Assembly (NCBI GenBank): GCA_020466095.1
Contig: CM035807.1
Span: 96,899,848 to 96,963,847 of the forward strand
Source of the DNA: Chlorops oryzae
Taxonomy: Eukaryota; Arthropoda; Insecta; Diptera; Chloropidae
DNA length: 64,000 nt
Direction of reading: 5' to 3'
Shown here: positions 38,271-50,879 of the stretch, in pieces
Layout: every line of letters starts with the position of its first letter
Position numbering within the stretch: the stretch's first letter is position 1
Notes under the pieces: generated by a model
The model's database searches: none
The model's input: only the letters and a program-made list of their open reading frames with translations
What the model was told of the DNA's origin: nothing
Position numbers and translations under genes: made by a program

Positions 38271-38764
38271 CGTAAATAAAATTTTTACTGAAGTTCCTGA
38301 GAGTTATCAAAAATTATAAACGTAGGAAATCCCTATAATTTGTTTTGTCAGATTGGCGACAAGTCAATTTTAAATCTATTTGGAAAAATATGGCCGAGAA
38401 TTTAAGTTGCGCATATTTTTGCTTTTAGTTTTTACTACATCTTGTTAAAGGATTAATAATTTATTTTCCTGTCCATGACAAAGCTTTAAACAGACCCGAA
38501 AAAACTACATCAATTAGATAAAAATCCTATCAAAAACGCCAAAAATTTTAAAATATTTAAGCCTCCTCTTTCCCATTTATGGCCTATAGCTCCAAGACCG
38601 CTGCGAATTTTATCAACATTTTTTGATCAAAATTGAGAAAAAACAAAACTGGACAACTCCTTTAAGTACACTAATTGCATCCGAGCACTTCTTAATGCCA
38701 TTTTGAAATTTCAAAGTTGAAAGTTTTTAATCGACATTAGAATAACTAAAAAAAAAATTATCCC
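38270..38764. repeat. Diverged copy of repeat family R, left of a foldback insertion
   Basis: GTTCCTGAGAGTTATCAAAA (38293) and GGCCGAGAATTTAAGTTGCG (38391) recall the motifs at 10335 and 10240. The copy is interrupted by the element at 38765-39485 and probably resumes after it. Confidence 0.45.
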
Positions 38765-39485
38765 TTAAGGGGGTTGTCTCATTGGGCAATAATTTTTTTG
38801 CCCTTTTTGGCCGTTTTTATAGCTTGAATATTTGAGAATATCGTACTAAAAGGATTTTTTGAAATTCGAAATAGTTTAGAACTTTCTTTGTCGAAGCCAA
38901 AGCGAGTAACTTTAGCGTTGCTTCAAACTTTAAACGCATATATCTCGAAACCAATTTTTTTGAACTGGCTGCCCCGATTTCTCCAGTTCAACTTGACCGA
39001 TTTTAATGAAACAAAGTGGAATCAGTGCAGAATTTCCACCATTATGGCGTGAACCTCAATCATAATTTTAACAAATTTTTTAAAATTTTTTTTTTACACT
39101 GAACTACAAAAAATATACCCGAAATCGATGGGTAATTTTTCAACGGCCGTCATTTTGTCAAAAAAAAATTCCAAAACTATTTTGAAAGTTCACGCCATAA
39201 TGACATCTATACTGATTAAAACCTTGTTTTTCTTTTCCATTTCGGACAACTTGGAGACGTGGAATCGTATCAGCCAGCACTACACCTTCTTTTTTGAGCA
39301 TCCACTTTGACGGCCTAGATATTTTTGAGCCGCCCTCATATCAAAAACAAAGTGCTTCTTTATTAACTTTCATTCATTTCTTACACAATTTAAAAAAAAC
39401 TAAATTGGCTCTTTTCGTTTTCTGTCAGGAATTTTTTTTTAAAAAAGGTCCAAAAACAGCCTCGCCAATGAGACAACCCCCTTAA
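38765..39485. mobile_element. Foldback element (721 bp) bounded by TTAA
   Basis: A perfect 21-bp inverted repeat lies at both ends (TTAAGGGGGTTGTCTCATTG plus G). The inner arms are also related in inverse: GGCGTGAAC near 39045 and GTTCACGCC near 39189, with AATC-AACAAAG-type blocks on either side. TTAA at both borders would fit a piggyBac-type target, but the GGGGG start is unusual for that group. The short frames inside (60 codons) look incidental. Confidence 0.75.
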
Positions 39486-41025
39486 ATATGCTATGAATTT
39501 TTCTTTAATTTTTTAGTATTAATAACTTTTAGCTTTATTGCTTGTAGGTGGCTCTCTATTTAAAAAAAAATGGATTAAATATTTTAAAAATTGTTTTTGG
39601 ACACCAAGAAATGATTCTACGTCATTTAAGTGAAAAATGAGACCCGAAATTACATTACCTTAGGCATGGGAATCGAAGGGAAAAGTTTGTTTCTTTCTGT
39701 TGGTCAATTTTTTATATTTTTTTATTTCAAATCTAGTATCTTCAATTTGTGCAACTTTTGTTTTTCCTAGTCCACACGATGCTTATTTTCAAAACATCGA
39801 AACGAAGGCTCGAGGAAAATTTCTCAATTCCGAGATCTCTTTATTTTCGACGTCATTTTTTGCAAGAATCATCCTTTGCCGTCTGCCTGAATGGACAATA
39901 ATGAATTCAATTTCATGCCACAAATCTTATTATTCAATTCTACTTTGCCAGGGATCCGTGCACTTTCGCTTCGAAAACTTTTCAGATTAATGTCGCCCGG
40001 CTGCTGCTGCAGCACAAGTTTCGTGCGACTCGCGATGCGGCTTCGCGCATCCGCAATATGATCTGATTATGTTTAACTTAATGCCGTCGTTATCTGCTGC
40101 ACTTTGTACGCGAAAACTCGAGAAGTCTTCGTTTGATTTTTCTTTTTTTTTTCTCCTCAGAGAACTTTTCAAGACGGAGCAAGAAAAAATCGTGAATAGT
40201 GAAAAAAAAAAAAACAGCGCTTTCATGAACTATTTATGACAACTTAATTGTGGAGTGACTTTGTTGAATGCTCGTTGCCGCAGCTCAACTTAATTAAGGT
40301 TCTTCAAAAGACACAATAGGAATACACCATCAATGGAAATGGAAAGAAAGAAGCTTTCTTTTCTCTTCACTTTTGGGCTTTAATGCCAAAATTTTCCACT
40401 TTACAAATACATAATCTCTTCACTTGAATGGCGAAATTTCTATCGTCTGGAAAACATAAACAGGATGCGGAAATGATTGCTCCACGAAAGTTTCCCGTTC
40501 GAGCCATTTTCTCGTACATTTCGTACGGCACATTGCAGTTCATTGTGTCACCCTCTTAACGGGCGTCAATGGAAAACTTTCCGCCATTGAGTAAAATGTA
40601 AACAATTCTAAGCATTTTCCGTGGACGCAGGCGTTTCAAGTTGCAAATCTAAATAGATTTCGAAATTCCTCGACCAAGGAATGCAAATTTTTTTTTTTTA
40701 GTCTCTTTGCTTTTGTTTTGCATTTGGCTTTGCACTTTTTGTTGTCTAGTCAATTACTTAAGCGAAACAATAGAATTCGCTTAAAACTTTTTAAAGATAT
40801 CCTCTTCGCCAGGAGTCAAATTCCAGTTTGAAAGCAAGAACGTGTGAAAAGCTTTTTCGATCGGATTTTGATCACAACTATTTATTTTTAAATCCAATAT
40901 TTGTGGATAACTAAGCGAACTTTTGATATTTTTCATCATCTGCAGATTTATTGGTAAATATTCCTTAAAAAGACTGCGTTTTCATGTCGATTGTTGCATG
41001 CTCCTCCCTTGCAGAGATCACCGAA
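39486..41025. other. Non-coding stretch, no gene recognised
   Basis: Resumes repeat-like AT-rich sequence to about 39680, then unique-looking DNA. No exon supported. Confidence 0.5.
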
Positions 41026-41029
41026 ACTC

Positions 41030-41860
41030 ACTACTATATCGATACTATTGAAGGCTTCAAACGATCGAAAACATCGCTGGTTTTTTGACGACTATCGATA
41101 GTTTGGCGGTCTTGGCGGTAACAGAGGCCTTTTTTGAAATGGCCAGATGCCTAAAAATGGACGCTTTCGTTTATCGAATTTATCGATTATTGAAATTATC
41201 GATCATTAAAATGATCGATTGTTGCAATTATCGGTTATTCAAACTATCGATTACTAAAATTATCGATTATCAAAATTATCGGTTGTTGAAATGGTCGATT
41301 ATTAATTATAAGTATCGATTATGGAAATAATCGACTACTGAAACGATCGGCTATTGAAATTATAGATTATCAAAATTTTCGAGCATCGAACTTGACGATA
41401 ATTGAAATAATCGATTACTTAAATAACCGCTTTCCAATATTATCGACTATCGCAATTGCCGAATATCTGTTATCGACCATCACAATTATTGATTATCGAA
41501 ATTTGTTACTATCGAAATTATCGATTATCGAACTTATCAATTATTGAACTTATCAATTATCGAACTTATCAATTATCGAAATTATCGATAGATCTACAGC
41601 TATAAGTAGAAAACCTCGATAAATAAGACAAAAATATACATATTCTGGCCACTCCACGTCATGAAAAATCTACAGAAATTCTGTGAGTCTTATGTGTCCC
41701 ATTTTACAAACCAAATGAGAATTATAGACGTCATGCTAAACTTCGTATGCTATGGTTGAAAAGAATGGATAGATTCCTGAAAATTAAGTAAGAAAGGATT
41801 TAAAATCCGCCTTCTTGTATATTCCCACGTGTTATAAATTGAGAATGGATAAGTTTGTAC
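41030..41860 (+). repeat. ATCGAT-array repeat family, copy C (longest array)
   Basis: An array of a 16-bp unit, consensus about TTATCGATTATTGAAA, runs from roughly 41172 to 41595. It has some 26-27 diverged units, several in perfect register (41178-41300). It is preceded by GGCGGTCTTGGCGGTAACAG and followed by GATCTACAGCTATAAG, ATAAATAAGACAAAA, GTCTTATGTGTCCCATTTTA and GAATTATAGACGTCATGCTA, all shared with copy B. Homology with B continues to the GTAAGAAAGGATTTAAAAT block at about 41790-41808. Confidence 0.85.
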
Positions 41861-44800
41861 AATATTTTTTTAAATATTGAAATTTTTACTATATGAATGA
41901 AAATATTTTATGAGGCTTAGCGTCGATAAAATGAGATTTTTGTACCTTTCTTTTAGGAGTTTTTGAGAAATGCTCAAGTCATCTTAGTGACCTCTAAAGC
42001 TTAACAAAAAAATTATACTTAGATTTTTCTTCCGTTATCATTCTTCAGAAAACTGATTTCTAAAGTGCATTAAAAAATCTTGCCCCGACAAGACACAAAT
42101 ACATCATCCTTAAAATCTCGCCATAAGTTTGCCGAACTAAAATTTTAACTACAAGTCATATAACAGCTCCAGGAAAGTTTTCGCTTCCCCACTCTCGACC
42201 GATTTACCTTTCATTTTCCCCAGACGCAGCGGCAATTTCTTATAGCAAAGTGCATATCATTCTCGAAATAAGTTTTTCCCCCCCGAAAAAAAAAATTATT
42301 TATTCTTTCGCCTTAAACTCTTTATCCGAGCCACTCTAAGCTTATAATTTGCTACTTTCGAAGTGCACCTTATGCACGTACCTCGGCGGGCGAAACTTCA
42401 ACCGTCATCATGAAAAAGCGACTACAAATGCCACTGCAACTCCGAACTATCAAAGCTAACGACTTTCGTAAAAGTTTTCGCACTCGAAGGAGATTTTTTC
42501 GTTTTTATGACAAAAATCATTTTTCATATGCACGAAAATGCCACGCAAACTGCGGCCAAAGTGTCGCATACTGTTGTGATAGCGGCAAGAGGAGGGCGGA
42601 CTGCAGTCAGACGCTTGCCTCGAACGTAAAAGAAAAAAAACATACACACACACGCAAAAAAAAAAAAAAACACTGGACGTCATAAACTTCCGACACCAAA
42701 AAGCCACCTGAGGAGCGAGCGAACGGGCGAGAAGGAGGGATGGTGTGAGTGCCTCACGCACGGCACAAAAATTCAAGAAGCAACCTGCGAAGGACATTTA
42801 AAATGCAATTGCAGAAATTTCTTTGTTTCCTCCATGGGGACGGGAAGCCATGGACAATCGGACGTATTTGGCGAAGCAGCATTGTGCTTCAACGCAATTC
42901 CGATGGTTGGCCTGAGTGCTTTGTGACATCGTATTGTGTCGTAAATGACGTAGAAGAAGCCAACTGCTGACATTTGTGCAAAAGGAAAGCGCTCTTCGGC
43001 AATTCCCCAAGCCCCATTCCACAGCTCCGAGGTCTCATAATAACCCTTAGTAAAGAACATAAACATTCGAGGACATTTAAAGTCCTCTAAATGATAACAC
43101 CATCGGGGGATAGACGAAAGGACGATGGGTAGACGACGACGATGAGGACGACATTCTGCGATAGCAGTTTACGCAATAAAATGTTTAGGAAAAACGCTTT
43201 TCTTTTGTCCGTGAACGGTCAAAAGTTTCCAACTGTCGTTGTTGTTGTTGTTGTTTTGATTTTGTTGCTCTATTGCAATGCTATCATTGATGGCTAATGG
43301 TGTTGCACCTTTTTATGCTAATGTTATTGCAACCATTGAAGCATTTCTCCATTTGGCTGCGCATAAAATTATTTCGAAACGATAAAAGTCGAAGCATTTG
43401 AAATTTAACTCAAAACATTCAATTCAATCGATTGAAAGTTTCGAATTTCGCAACAATTAAAGCAATTAAATCATTGTGGAAACCTTATTTACAAAAAGCT
43501 ATTTTATTGCTTGAGTATAAGAAGTAATGTATATATCTCATTTCAGTTTTTGATTGACAAAAACAAACCCAAAAAAGTGAAAATAAAAGTTTTGCGAATT
43601 TCGCGAATTGTGGCCGTGGTCATCTTTTAAACGTGCGAGGGACGCACGAGGAAGAGAGAAAACCGTATCCCTGAACATCCACTAAAGCTGCGGCTGGTTA
43701 AATTACACATCCTCAAGCTCAGCTTCAGCACATTGATTCAATTTTGAAGCTTTGGCTATAGCTGAGCTGTTGAAATTTATACAGCGGCAGCCAAAGCCAC
43801 GGCTATATTTTTGGTGCTTTGGCTGCTTGGCAGACAGCCTTTCGAACCCTGACCTACACACAATCCCCTTAAGAAACTTTAATGTACTTTTTGCTCTCTC
43901 AAAAGTCGGAAAATTCTCATCTGATATCCTGCAACTCTACAGCGCATACAATGCATCAATTTAATATTCCAGTTATTGATAGAGATGTAAGGAGGGAACG
44001 TACCTGTTTTGGTCCAGACGCAACTGGGTCTGAAGCTTAAATTTGGGCTCCGTGGATGTGCTGATGATGGTGGTCGGGAGAAAAGTTTATGTCGGAATTG
44101 CGCGACGAGATGGTAGCTTTGATTTCCTGCGAACACACGCGTGGGCGCGAACACAATACAAAAAGAGAAAGAAAATTCACTGCCTTCTTGGCACTTGAAA
44201 TTAGTTTGATTGAATGGAAAAAGAACAAACAAGAGTTAAGTATTCACTTTTTATAAACAAGAGGGTTAATAATTACCATTATAATTATAATTTCTACTTA
44301 AACTTTGGACGCGCGCGCTCACTCGCGGAATCGATCGAAAACTGATATCGATAAAAAAATGTTTGGGGCTCCTAATGCAAGACTCCCCACAGACGGTCAT
44401 ACATATTTGTGTGCGAGCACGTACAATCCCAATTATGAACTCGCTTCATGAAGGTTGTATGCTTATAACTGCTTCTACCGCAGCTTTAATTCAATTATGG
44501 TCAGAATATTTGTTTGACAACTAAATGACAAGTTAAATAAAGCGCAAGGACCCAAGCGTTGGCCAGTAGGTACGTGCTCAAATATTGTACAATATAACAA
44601 AGTCTTTTTTAAACCAAAAATGGGTTAAATTTTTGAGTGTTTAGATGGAGCGGGCGAATCGCATAGCATGCAAATATGTATTTTGTGTACGAGTTGTGTG
44701 TCCTTTCGATACCGAAATTCTCACGATAATACAATAAAATGCCTTTAGGCCTACATATTTACTTTGAAGTTGAGTTTTTTTTTTTCGTTTTTTTGCATTC

Positions 44801-47800
44801 GAAGTTCTGAGAACCGAAGCAGCTGTCTCGTTGGTCGCTCTCACAAAGTAAATAGAACGAAGCGGAAGGATATCAACATTCATTTTACTCTTTATTTAGA
44901 AAGCTCGGAAGCTTTGAACAAGTTTTTGTTTTTTGTTTTTGTTTTGTTTTCATTCACTTAAAACTTTTTATTCGAAGAACAAACACAATCAAATCAAATG
45001 TGACAAAAACAAAAACAAATTGATCCTTATGGTAAATTGAACAGCAGTGCAATCACAAATTGATGAGGTCCTTCTTTGATTATTTTAAGTATGTTTGTAT
45101 TCAAAAACTCTTGAGAGCGGCCTCGCTTTTGGTGAACTCGAGGGCTTTTATTCGGAACTGCATCAGTCCATGTGAACTGAGATTCACAATGTCAAAAAGA
45201 CCTATGCATGTGTGTGTGTGTGTGTGGATACTTGCATCCTTAAGTTCGCTTAAGACCCTTACTAAGAACACTTGTTTGGCTATGTTTAGAGAAATTGAAA
45301 ATTTAAGCTGCATACATTTCAAATTGATATTTGTATAAGGACAATTATGTTTGAGGCAAATTGAAATGGCATCGGGCATGCCGCATGCCGCATGCATGGA
45401 AAAGCACAATCAAAGAAATACAAAATTTCACTTACTCAAGCGTAGCCCATCTCCATATGAATGTGCGGTCTGTCAAGCCCTTTTATGCATGTACGACAAC
45501 TTTCAGACGCACTGTGGATTACATACATACATATGTAGTATGTCGGAAACAACGCCTCACTACCTGTTGACTTTTCCATGTTCATTTGCCTTTTATTTAT
45601 TTTTTTTTTCGTTTTTCTTTTTCTGAATCAGAAATGACTGAATGCAAAAATAAATCAGAATTGCATTCACTGGGAAATCCTTATTCCACGGAGTTACTCT
45701 CCGAAGCGAAGCGAATCCTCAACGGAGGCAAATACATAACGAAGACCCTTACATGAGACAGAAGTGCACCATTATTCAAGCGACAAATGCAGTCAGTCTA
45801 CAGGAACAAGAATAATGAGTGCGATGAAAATGATGAGGACGATGACGACGATGAGGACGATCGGGACGATGATAGAGAAGACCACGATGATGAGAACGAT
45901 GATGTCCTTTTCTTTTTTTTTTTTTTTTTTTTGAGACAAGACAAATGGAATATTAATTTCCTTTTGCCTTCAATTTTGTTGATCTTTGCGTTTCACTGCT
46001 AACCGATGCGATGCGGAATCGTCGTCATTGGCATTTGAACTTCTAGAATTTTCCCGAACAAGGACAACGTCTTCATCTTGACTTCATATTAAATTCCTTG
46101 TCTTTTTTGGTTCTGCATTGCGAATTCAGATACACTAACACATGAACCGAGCTGGTCCATAGACTAACTGAGGGACAGACAGACAGACATGCAGGCAGGC
46201 AGACGACATATGTGTGTGCTTTTTGACGCATACAAGAAAATTGTGTGCTCAGGCGAAGGATTTTTGTGGCAGAATTCAAAAGGCCCTAAGAAAATGGTAA
46301 TAGTTCCTGATTTTCTTGTCAATATTTTTATTCTTTAGTCTCCGAAAATGCGAATGTGTACTTAGATTGTTTCATTACTTTATGGCGGCCATCATGTCCA
46401 GGAAGCCTTGAAAGGACTACTTGAAGGTTAAAGAAAAAAGCGACTTATTTCAAGATTATTATGTTGCAATTGTTCATTTTACCGAAACAAAATGAAAGCA
46501 ACATCAAAGTTTGAGAGTCTCCTAAGGACATCCAATTTTTTGAACAGTATTTTCGCAAGATTTTAAGCCATCCATGCGACAAACTGAATCCTATCATCAA
46601 GTGACAAATTATAAATCAGCCATTTTCATTTCTCTCAAAAGCTGTCCTTCCTCCACCACAAACAACAACACCCCCATCTTCGCCATATCCATCCGCTGCT
46701 CACTCATCTCTTTGTGCGTATCAAATTTATTGACTTAACTCCAATCGATTGGAACACTAAAGTGCTCCGGATATTACGAGTTACTCATATGCATAAGGAA
46801 GCCAAGTGTGAGAGCGAGTCCTGCTCGAATCATTCATATATCTCGTTCGTTCGTTCGTTCGTTCGTCCGTCCGTCTGGCAGACAATTTAACCCATCAAAT
46901 GCGAAACGATGCGTTAATTTCCATCAAGGAATGTTTCTTCGGTCCGGCAGCATGGCTCAACCAGCATGGCATGCACCGATTTGGACTTTGCCTCGATATA
47001 ATGGACACAGCAATATACGTAGCAGCAACCGCTCCGAAGGTGAAGAAGACACTGCCACTTCGTTTGGCAAATAGATCCGTTGCTCCGAGTGAGTAAATTG
47101 AATAAATTAGTGTGATGAAGTGTACACTTTCGGTATGGCGCAAAGTGCTGCCAACTTACAATGTGTAGAATACTCGGCAGGCATTCGAACACTATGGTGC
47201 TCACATCAATGGCGTCGTAGGCGTCGTGTCGTATTGATTTGCTTTCAATTGAACTGAAATGGGAACAACAAAAAAACTATGGGCATCTCTGAGGAATGAC
47301 TGAAGGAGGAGGAGTAGGTGGGGAGTCTGGAAAAGCAATTTAATTTTATGAGAAGAGAATTTTCATATGAATTTATATTTTAAGCTTCTGGGGATTCAAA
47401 AAAAGTCTTTTTTTTTTAGAAGAAAAGAAATGATTGCCTGGCGTTCTATTCCATATAATCGTTTTTAATTGAAGTTGGCAACCATTGAGCGCACATATCT
47501 TAATTGAGCAATATTTTTGCAGCATTCCATTGGCAGCTGAGCAAATAAAATGCTCTTCGTAGTGTTATTTGATAATAGATCGATTACTAGTCGAGTACAC
47601 CTAAGAAGAACAAGAAGAAGAAGTAGAACGAGAATAAGACGGAAGATAAATCCTAAACAATGAAAAGAGAAAGGAGTGAAGTGCTCATAAAAGCACTTAA
47701 ACAAAATAAAACAGAACAAAAGCGATGCAGAAGAAATCTAAGTCAACTATGGGATTACAGCTTTTACCCTCAAATACCTATAATGAATGTGTTGTACTTG

Positions 47801-47830
47801 AGCATTTCAGCACATATTCTTTTCAATTCA
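41861..47830. other. Non-coding stretch, no gene recognised
   Basis: Holds a GTT run at 43228-43256, a GATGAC-type triplet tract at 45821-45905, a T-run at 45918-45932 and a TTCG tract at 46843-46872. The frames at 42749-43066 and 46895-47143 overlap on both strands and resemble no family I know. Confidence 0.5.
46843..46872. repeat. (CGTT)n tetranucleotide microsatellite
   Basis: Six or more perfect CGTT units, passing into CCGTCCGTC. Confidence 0.9.
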
Positions 47831-47839
47831 ATCAAGACA

Positions 47840-48300
47840 AGGTATGCTTGATGGTCAGCCGAGCCTGACAATACAATACCCTTCCCTGAGGAACAAGGGT
47901 TATATATTTTTCAAAATAGACCCCTTGATCACGACCATGATACAAGAAAACAAGATAGCGCCACTTCAGTACCGCTATTTTGAGGCTCTCTTTGAAAGCC
48001 GAAAATTGAGTTTGTGACGTCACTGAGCGAGAAATTGTTGTTGTGTCCCATGCTATTCAAAAAAGTAAAAAACCTGTTTAACATGGGAAACAACAACAAC
48101 GAATCGCGATTTTGAGTTTGTGACGTTTCCTCTCTCAAGTGGCGCTATCTTGTTTTCTTGTAACATATCATGATCACGACCATTGAGACCAAGTATTCTG
48201 GAGGTATTCAAGAACATAATGAAGCTTCTTATGCCGAGCTCTTCTCAATAACTTTATGAGCGCCGCCCTTATGCCACGCCCAATTTTCTAATTTATGTAA
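47840..48300. repeat. Dispersed repeat family 'S', copy 2, with nested foldback
   Basis: Shares ordered blocks with 27785-28200 (GAGCCTGACAATACAATACC; CCGCCCTTATGCCACGCCCA). It is split by the element at 47939-48170. The family is not identified. Confidence 0.6.
47939..48170. mobile_element. Foldback MITE (about 230 bp) with 13-bp flanking direct repeat
   Basis: A perfect 26-bp inverted repeat lies at 47941-47966 and 48137-48162 (starting TACAAGAAAACAAGATAGCG). The direct repeat TGATCACGACCAT flanks it at 47926-47938 and 48171-48183. Because ATGATA also occurs next to both termini, the true duplication is probably 8-10 bp plus chance identity. GAGTTTGTGACGT occurs twice inside. No coding frame. 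Confidence 0.85.
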
Positions 48301-49497
48301 ATTATGCTTTAATTCCTATCTTCATTGTTGTACATATCTCCAAAAATTTAGAGCCGTTTTTGCCTCTTATACGGCATATCTTACAGGGGCACAATGCAGC
48401 CTTTCCGTGTGCAGGAATTGGGGCGGGGGGGTTTTAACTGAAGTATGTATGTTATCGTTACGTTAAGCTGTGGTATTAATCAAATCCTAAGAGGCCCAAA
48501 TCTCTTTGTAAAATTTTTTTCACAAGAAATGTTGCTATGCCTTAAAGAAACTTTTTGAAATGCCGAATAAAATAATGTTCAAAGCGTCTATGGGGGAGGG
48601 AGAGGCGGTATTAGAACCCCTAAAACCCCCGTACGCACGGGTCTGTTTACTAGCAAACATCAAATTAATCCACTGTTATACACTCGATCGGCATTTATTA
48701 CATTAGGGCATATATGTATAGGCGCAGAAAAATCGGGAATCGTAAAAACCACCCAAATACAACCCTGAATACAATATTAGCGAATATAATCTATTGCATA
48801 TAACTTTTCAGTGATGCATCTTACCGCTGGGACTCAAACGTGAATGCCAGAGGATGAGGTAGCGAGGGAATCAAAGTGAAATAATCGAATTAAATTCAGC
48901 GAAAAGCCAAAAGGGAATTGCTTAAGTAATTTTCTTTTGACTTTGCTCCTTTCTCCTAAGGATCACTGAACACTTAATTGCCATTCAAACTTATAGGAGC
49001 GTAATTAAATTAATCATTCCAAGTGTTTGCCCATTTCAACGTGGCTTTTCTCCTCATTTAAGTCGTTCAAAGAAATTGAGATAAAGTAAATTAACTTCGG
49101 TACATGTAAGCAAGGATAACTTATTTTTTTTTCTTTTTTTTTTTTTTGATCCTATAAATCCACGCCTGTGACAGCAAATCACGTCGCAAGGAGATTTTAC
49201 CTTAAGAGTGCTGCTTAATAGAGATTTGAATTCTCGTTTTAAGATTTGCATTTAATTTTGCAATAAATTCCAACATTTTGGCATAATTTATGCAAAATTT
49301 TCGCCGGCTCTCAACGTCCATAAATCGTTGTTCTAACGGTAAGTGGGAATTTCTTGTATTACCAACGATTGGAGCCATACAAAACGGCAAAGGATTCGTT
49401 GTTGCCTTCGGCGTGTGGAGTGCTGAATTCGAGATGTCGATTGTGATTTGTTGCATATTGGCTGAAATTGAATCACATAAATTATAGCACCTTGCTA

Positions 49498-49534
<37 letters not shown>

Positions 49535-50230
49535 AAGGAAGTGGATATTGCAAATCACTTTAAAGTTTCATGCTTTTCCAAAATATTTATAATTTTTATT
49601 TTTATTTCAATTTTTTTAAATCTAAACTCCTCTGCCGACGGAATCGTAATTAAGTTCTTGAATAGAGCATGGGATGTCGTACGTTTTTGCCAATAATGCT
49701 TTCAATTTAATGCTCTTGGCGAGGCACTTTCGCTACCATGTCACCCATACTATGAGGAATGCCATCCTGGCAGCTTTGCTCAAGGCTCGCATGTCACATC
49801 GGGTGGCCAACGATGCATTAAATTTGTTTTGAGTTCAATGTTAAGGGCAAATGCAATCGAGCGGATATTCAATTTTGAAAATTATTTATTTTACATTCAA
49901 TTGTTTGTTCCATTCTAAAGTCCTTCTAAATATGTGCAAGCGCAGTGGGTTCGATCACAGGACAACACTGATTCCAATACGACAAATAATCGATGATGTT
50001 ACAATTCAACTGATTCCGTCTTGAAGCGTGCCCCAAGCTCTTCACGTCGAAAATGGAAAACGAAGAGCTTGGAGGCAATATTCTGAAAAACTCGATATCA
50101 ATCAGGTAAATATATATATGTACTTGTTTATTGTATATATGTATGTATGTAATTAGATTTATGCAGATAGGTACATATAAGTTATTAATTTATACTGTGA
50201 GTTTGAATAATTTGCCAATTCTGATTAGCG
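48301..50230. other. Non-coding stretch, no gene recognised
   Basis: Contains a (TG)16 run at 49501-49533 and a T-run near 49122-49146. The minus-strand frame at 49202-49500 has protein-like composition, but I recognise no family and see no convincing splice pair. Confidence 0.45.
49501..49533. repeat. (TG)16 microsatellite
   Basis: An uninterrupted TG run. Confidence 0.95.
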
Positions 50231-50579
50231 AGTTGGGCAGAGTCCGGGGCAAAGCTTTTCGATTTCGAAGAAGCTTTTTTCAATAGTGCTTCATTCGAAA
50301 TCGAGGAAGATCCAAGGAAGATTGATGGGAATTTCTTTGTCTCCCCATGGTTAAAGCCTTTCTAAGAGCTTAAATTTTATATGATGGCCATGAGTTATGA
50401 ATTATAAAAAAATAATCCAAGCTGGAGATCCTGAGAAGGGCTTAATGTCCATACATTGCACTGCTTACTGCGGAGATGAATCGGAAACTTTTGATTCGAC
50501 ATTTTGAAGAGACTTAGCTCGCACTTTTTATACTGAATGTGGCTCAGCTCTTGAAGGAGTTGAGGCGGCAGCACGGACC

Positions 50580-50831
50580 ATGTTTTGTGGTGAAAGGACT
50601 CAATTTATAATTTCATATGAATTGTTGTTTGGCGAACTGGTCTTTCCACTGCGTGTTAAATCGCGGTCCAATACTCTTTTCGGTATCCAAACTATTTCGT
50701 TGGATGCTGTTCTAAACCTTGATGCCGATCAACAAATGAGTCCTGAAAATATCACTACGTTTTCTGTTTGCATAAAAAAATCTGAGCAGATAAACCTTAA
50801 AGGACGAGACTTTTTCGCACAAGGCAAGTAA
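50580..50831 (+). pseudogene. Possible decayed exostosin-type glycosyltransferase fragment
   Basis: The frame contains IQTISLDAVLNLDADQQMSP, which lines up loosely with the exostosin (GT64) block EAxLSIDDDxxLxxDE carrying the DxD metal site. A downstream FSVC-type segment sits where exostosins have FxxRVW. The DDD/DED motif is reduced to DAD, and flanking sequence (50240-50580 and after 50831) has stops in all frames with only vague likeness. If real, it is an eroded copy. It may equally be chance. No introns, poly-A or duplications are visible. Confidence 0.25.
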
Positions 50832-50879
50832 AGGAGAGCTTGAAAAAACTAGGTATCTATATTTGTTAATTTGGTAGAA

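Noticed and set aside
46808..47204. Cluster of four overlapping frames on both strands
   Set aside because: Mutually exclusive frames with no homology, and they begin in the TTCG microsatellite.
49202..49558. 118-codon minus-strand frame with protein-like middle part
   Set aside because: It begins in a (CA)n microsatellite translated as His-Thr repeats, overlaps frames on the other strand and resembles no family. There are no clear splice borders.
49945..49965. GGTTCGATCAC, a possible tRNA B box
   Set aside because: It lacks the final CC of the consensus and has no complementary stem or A box at proper distance.
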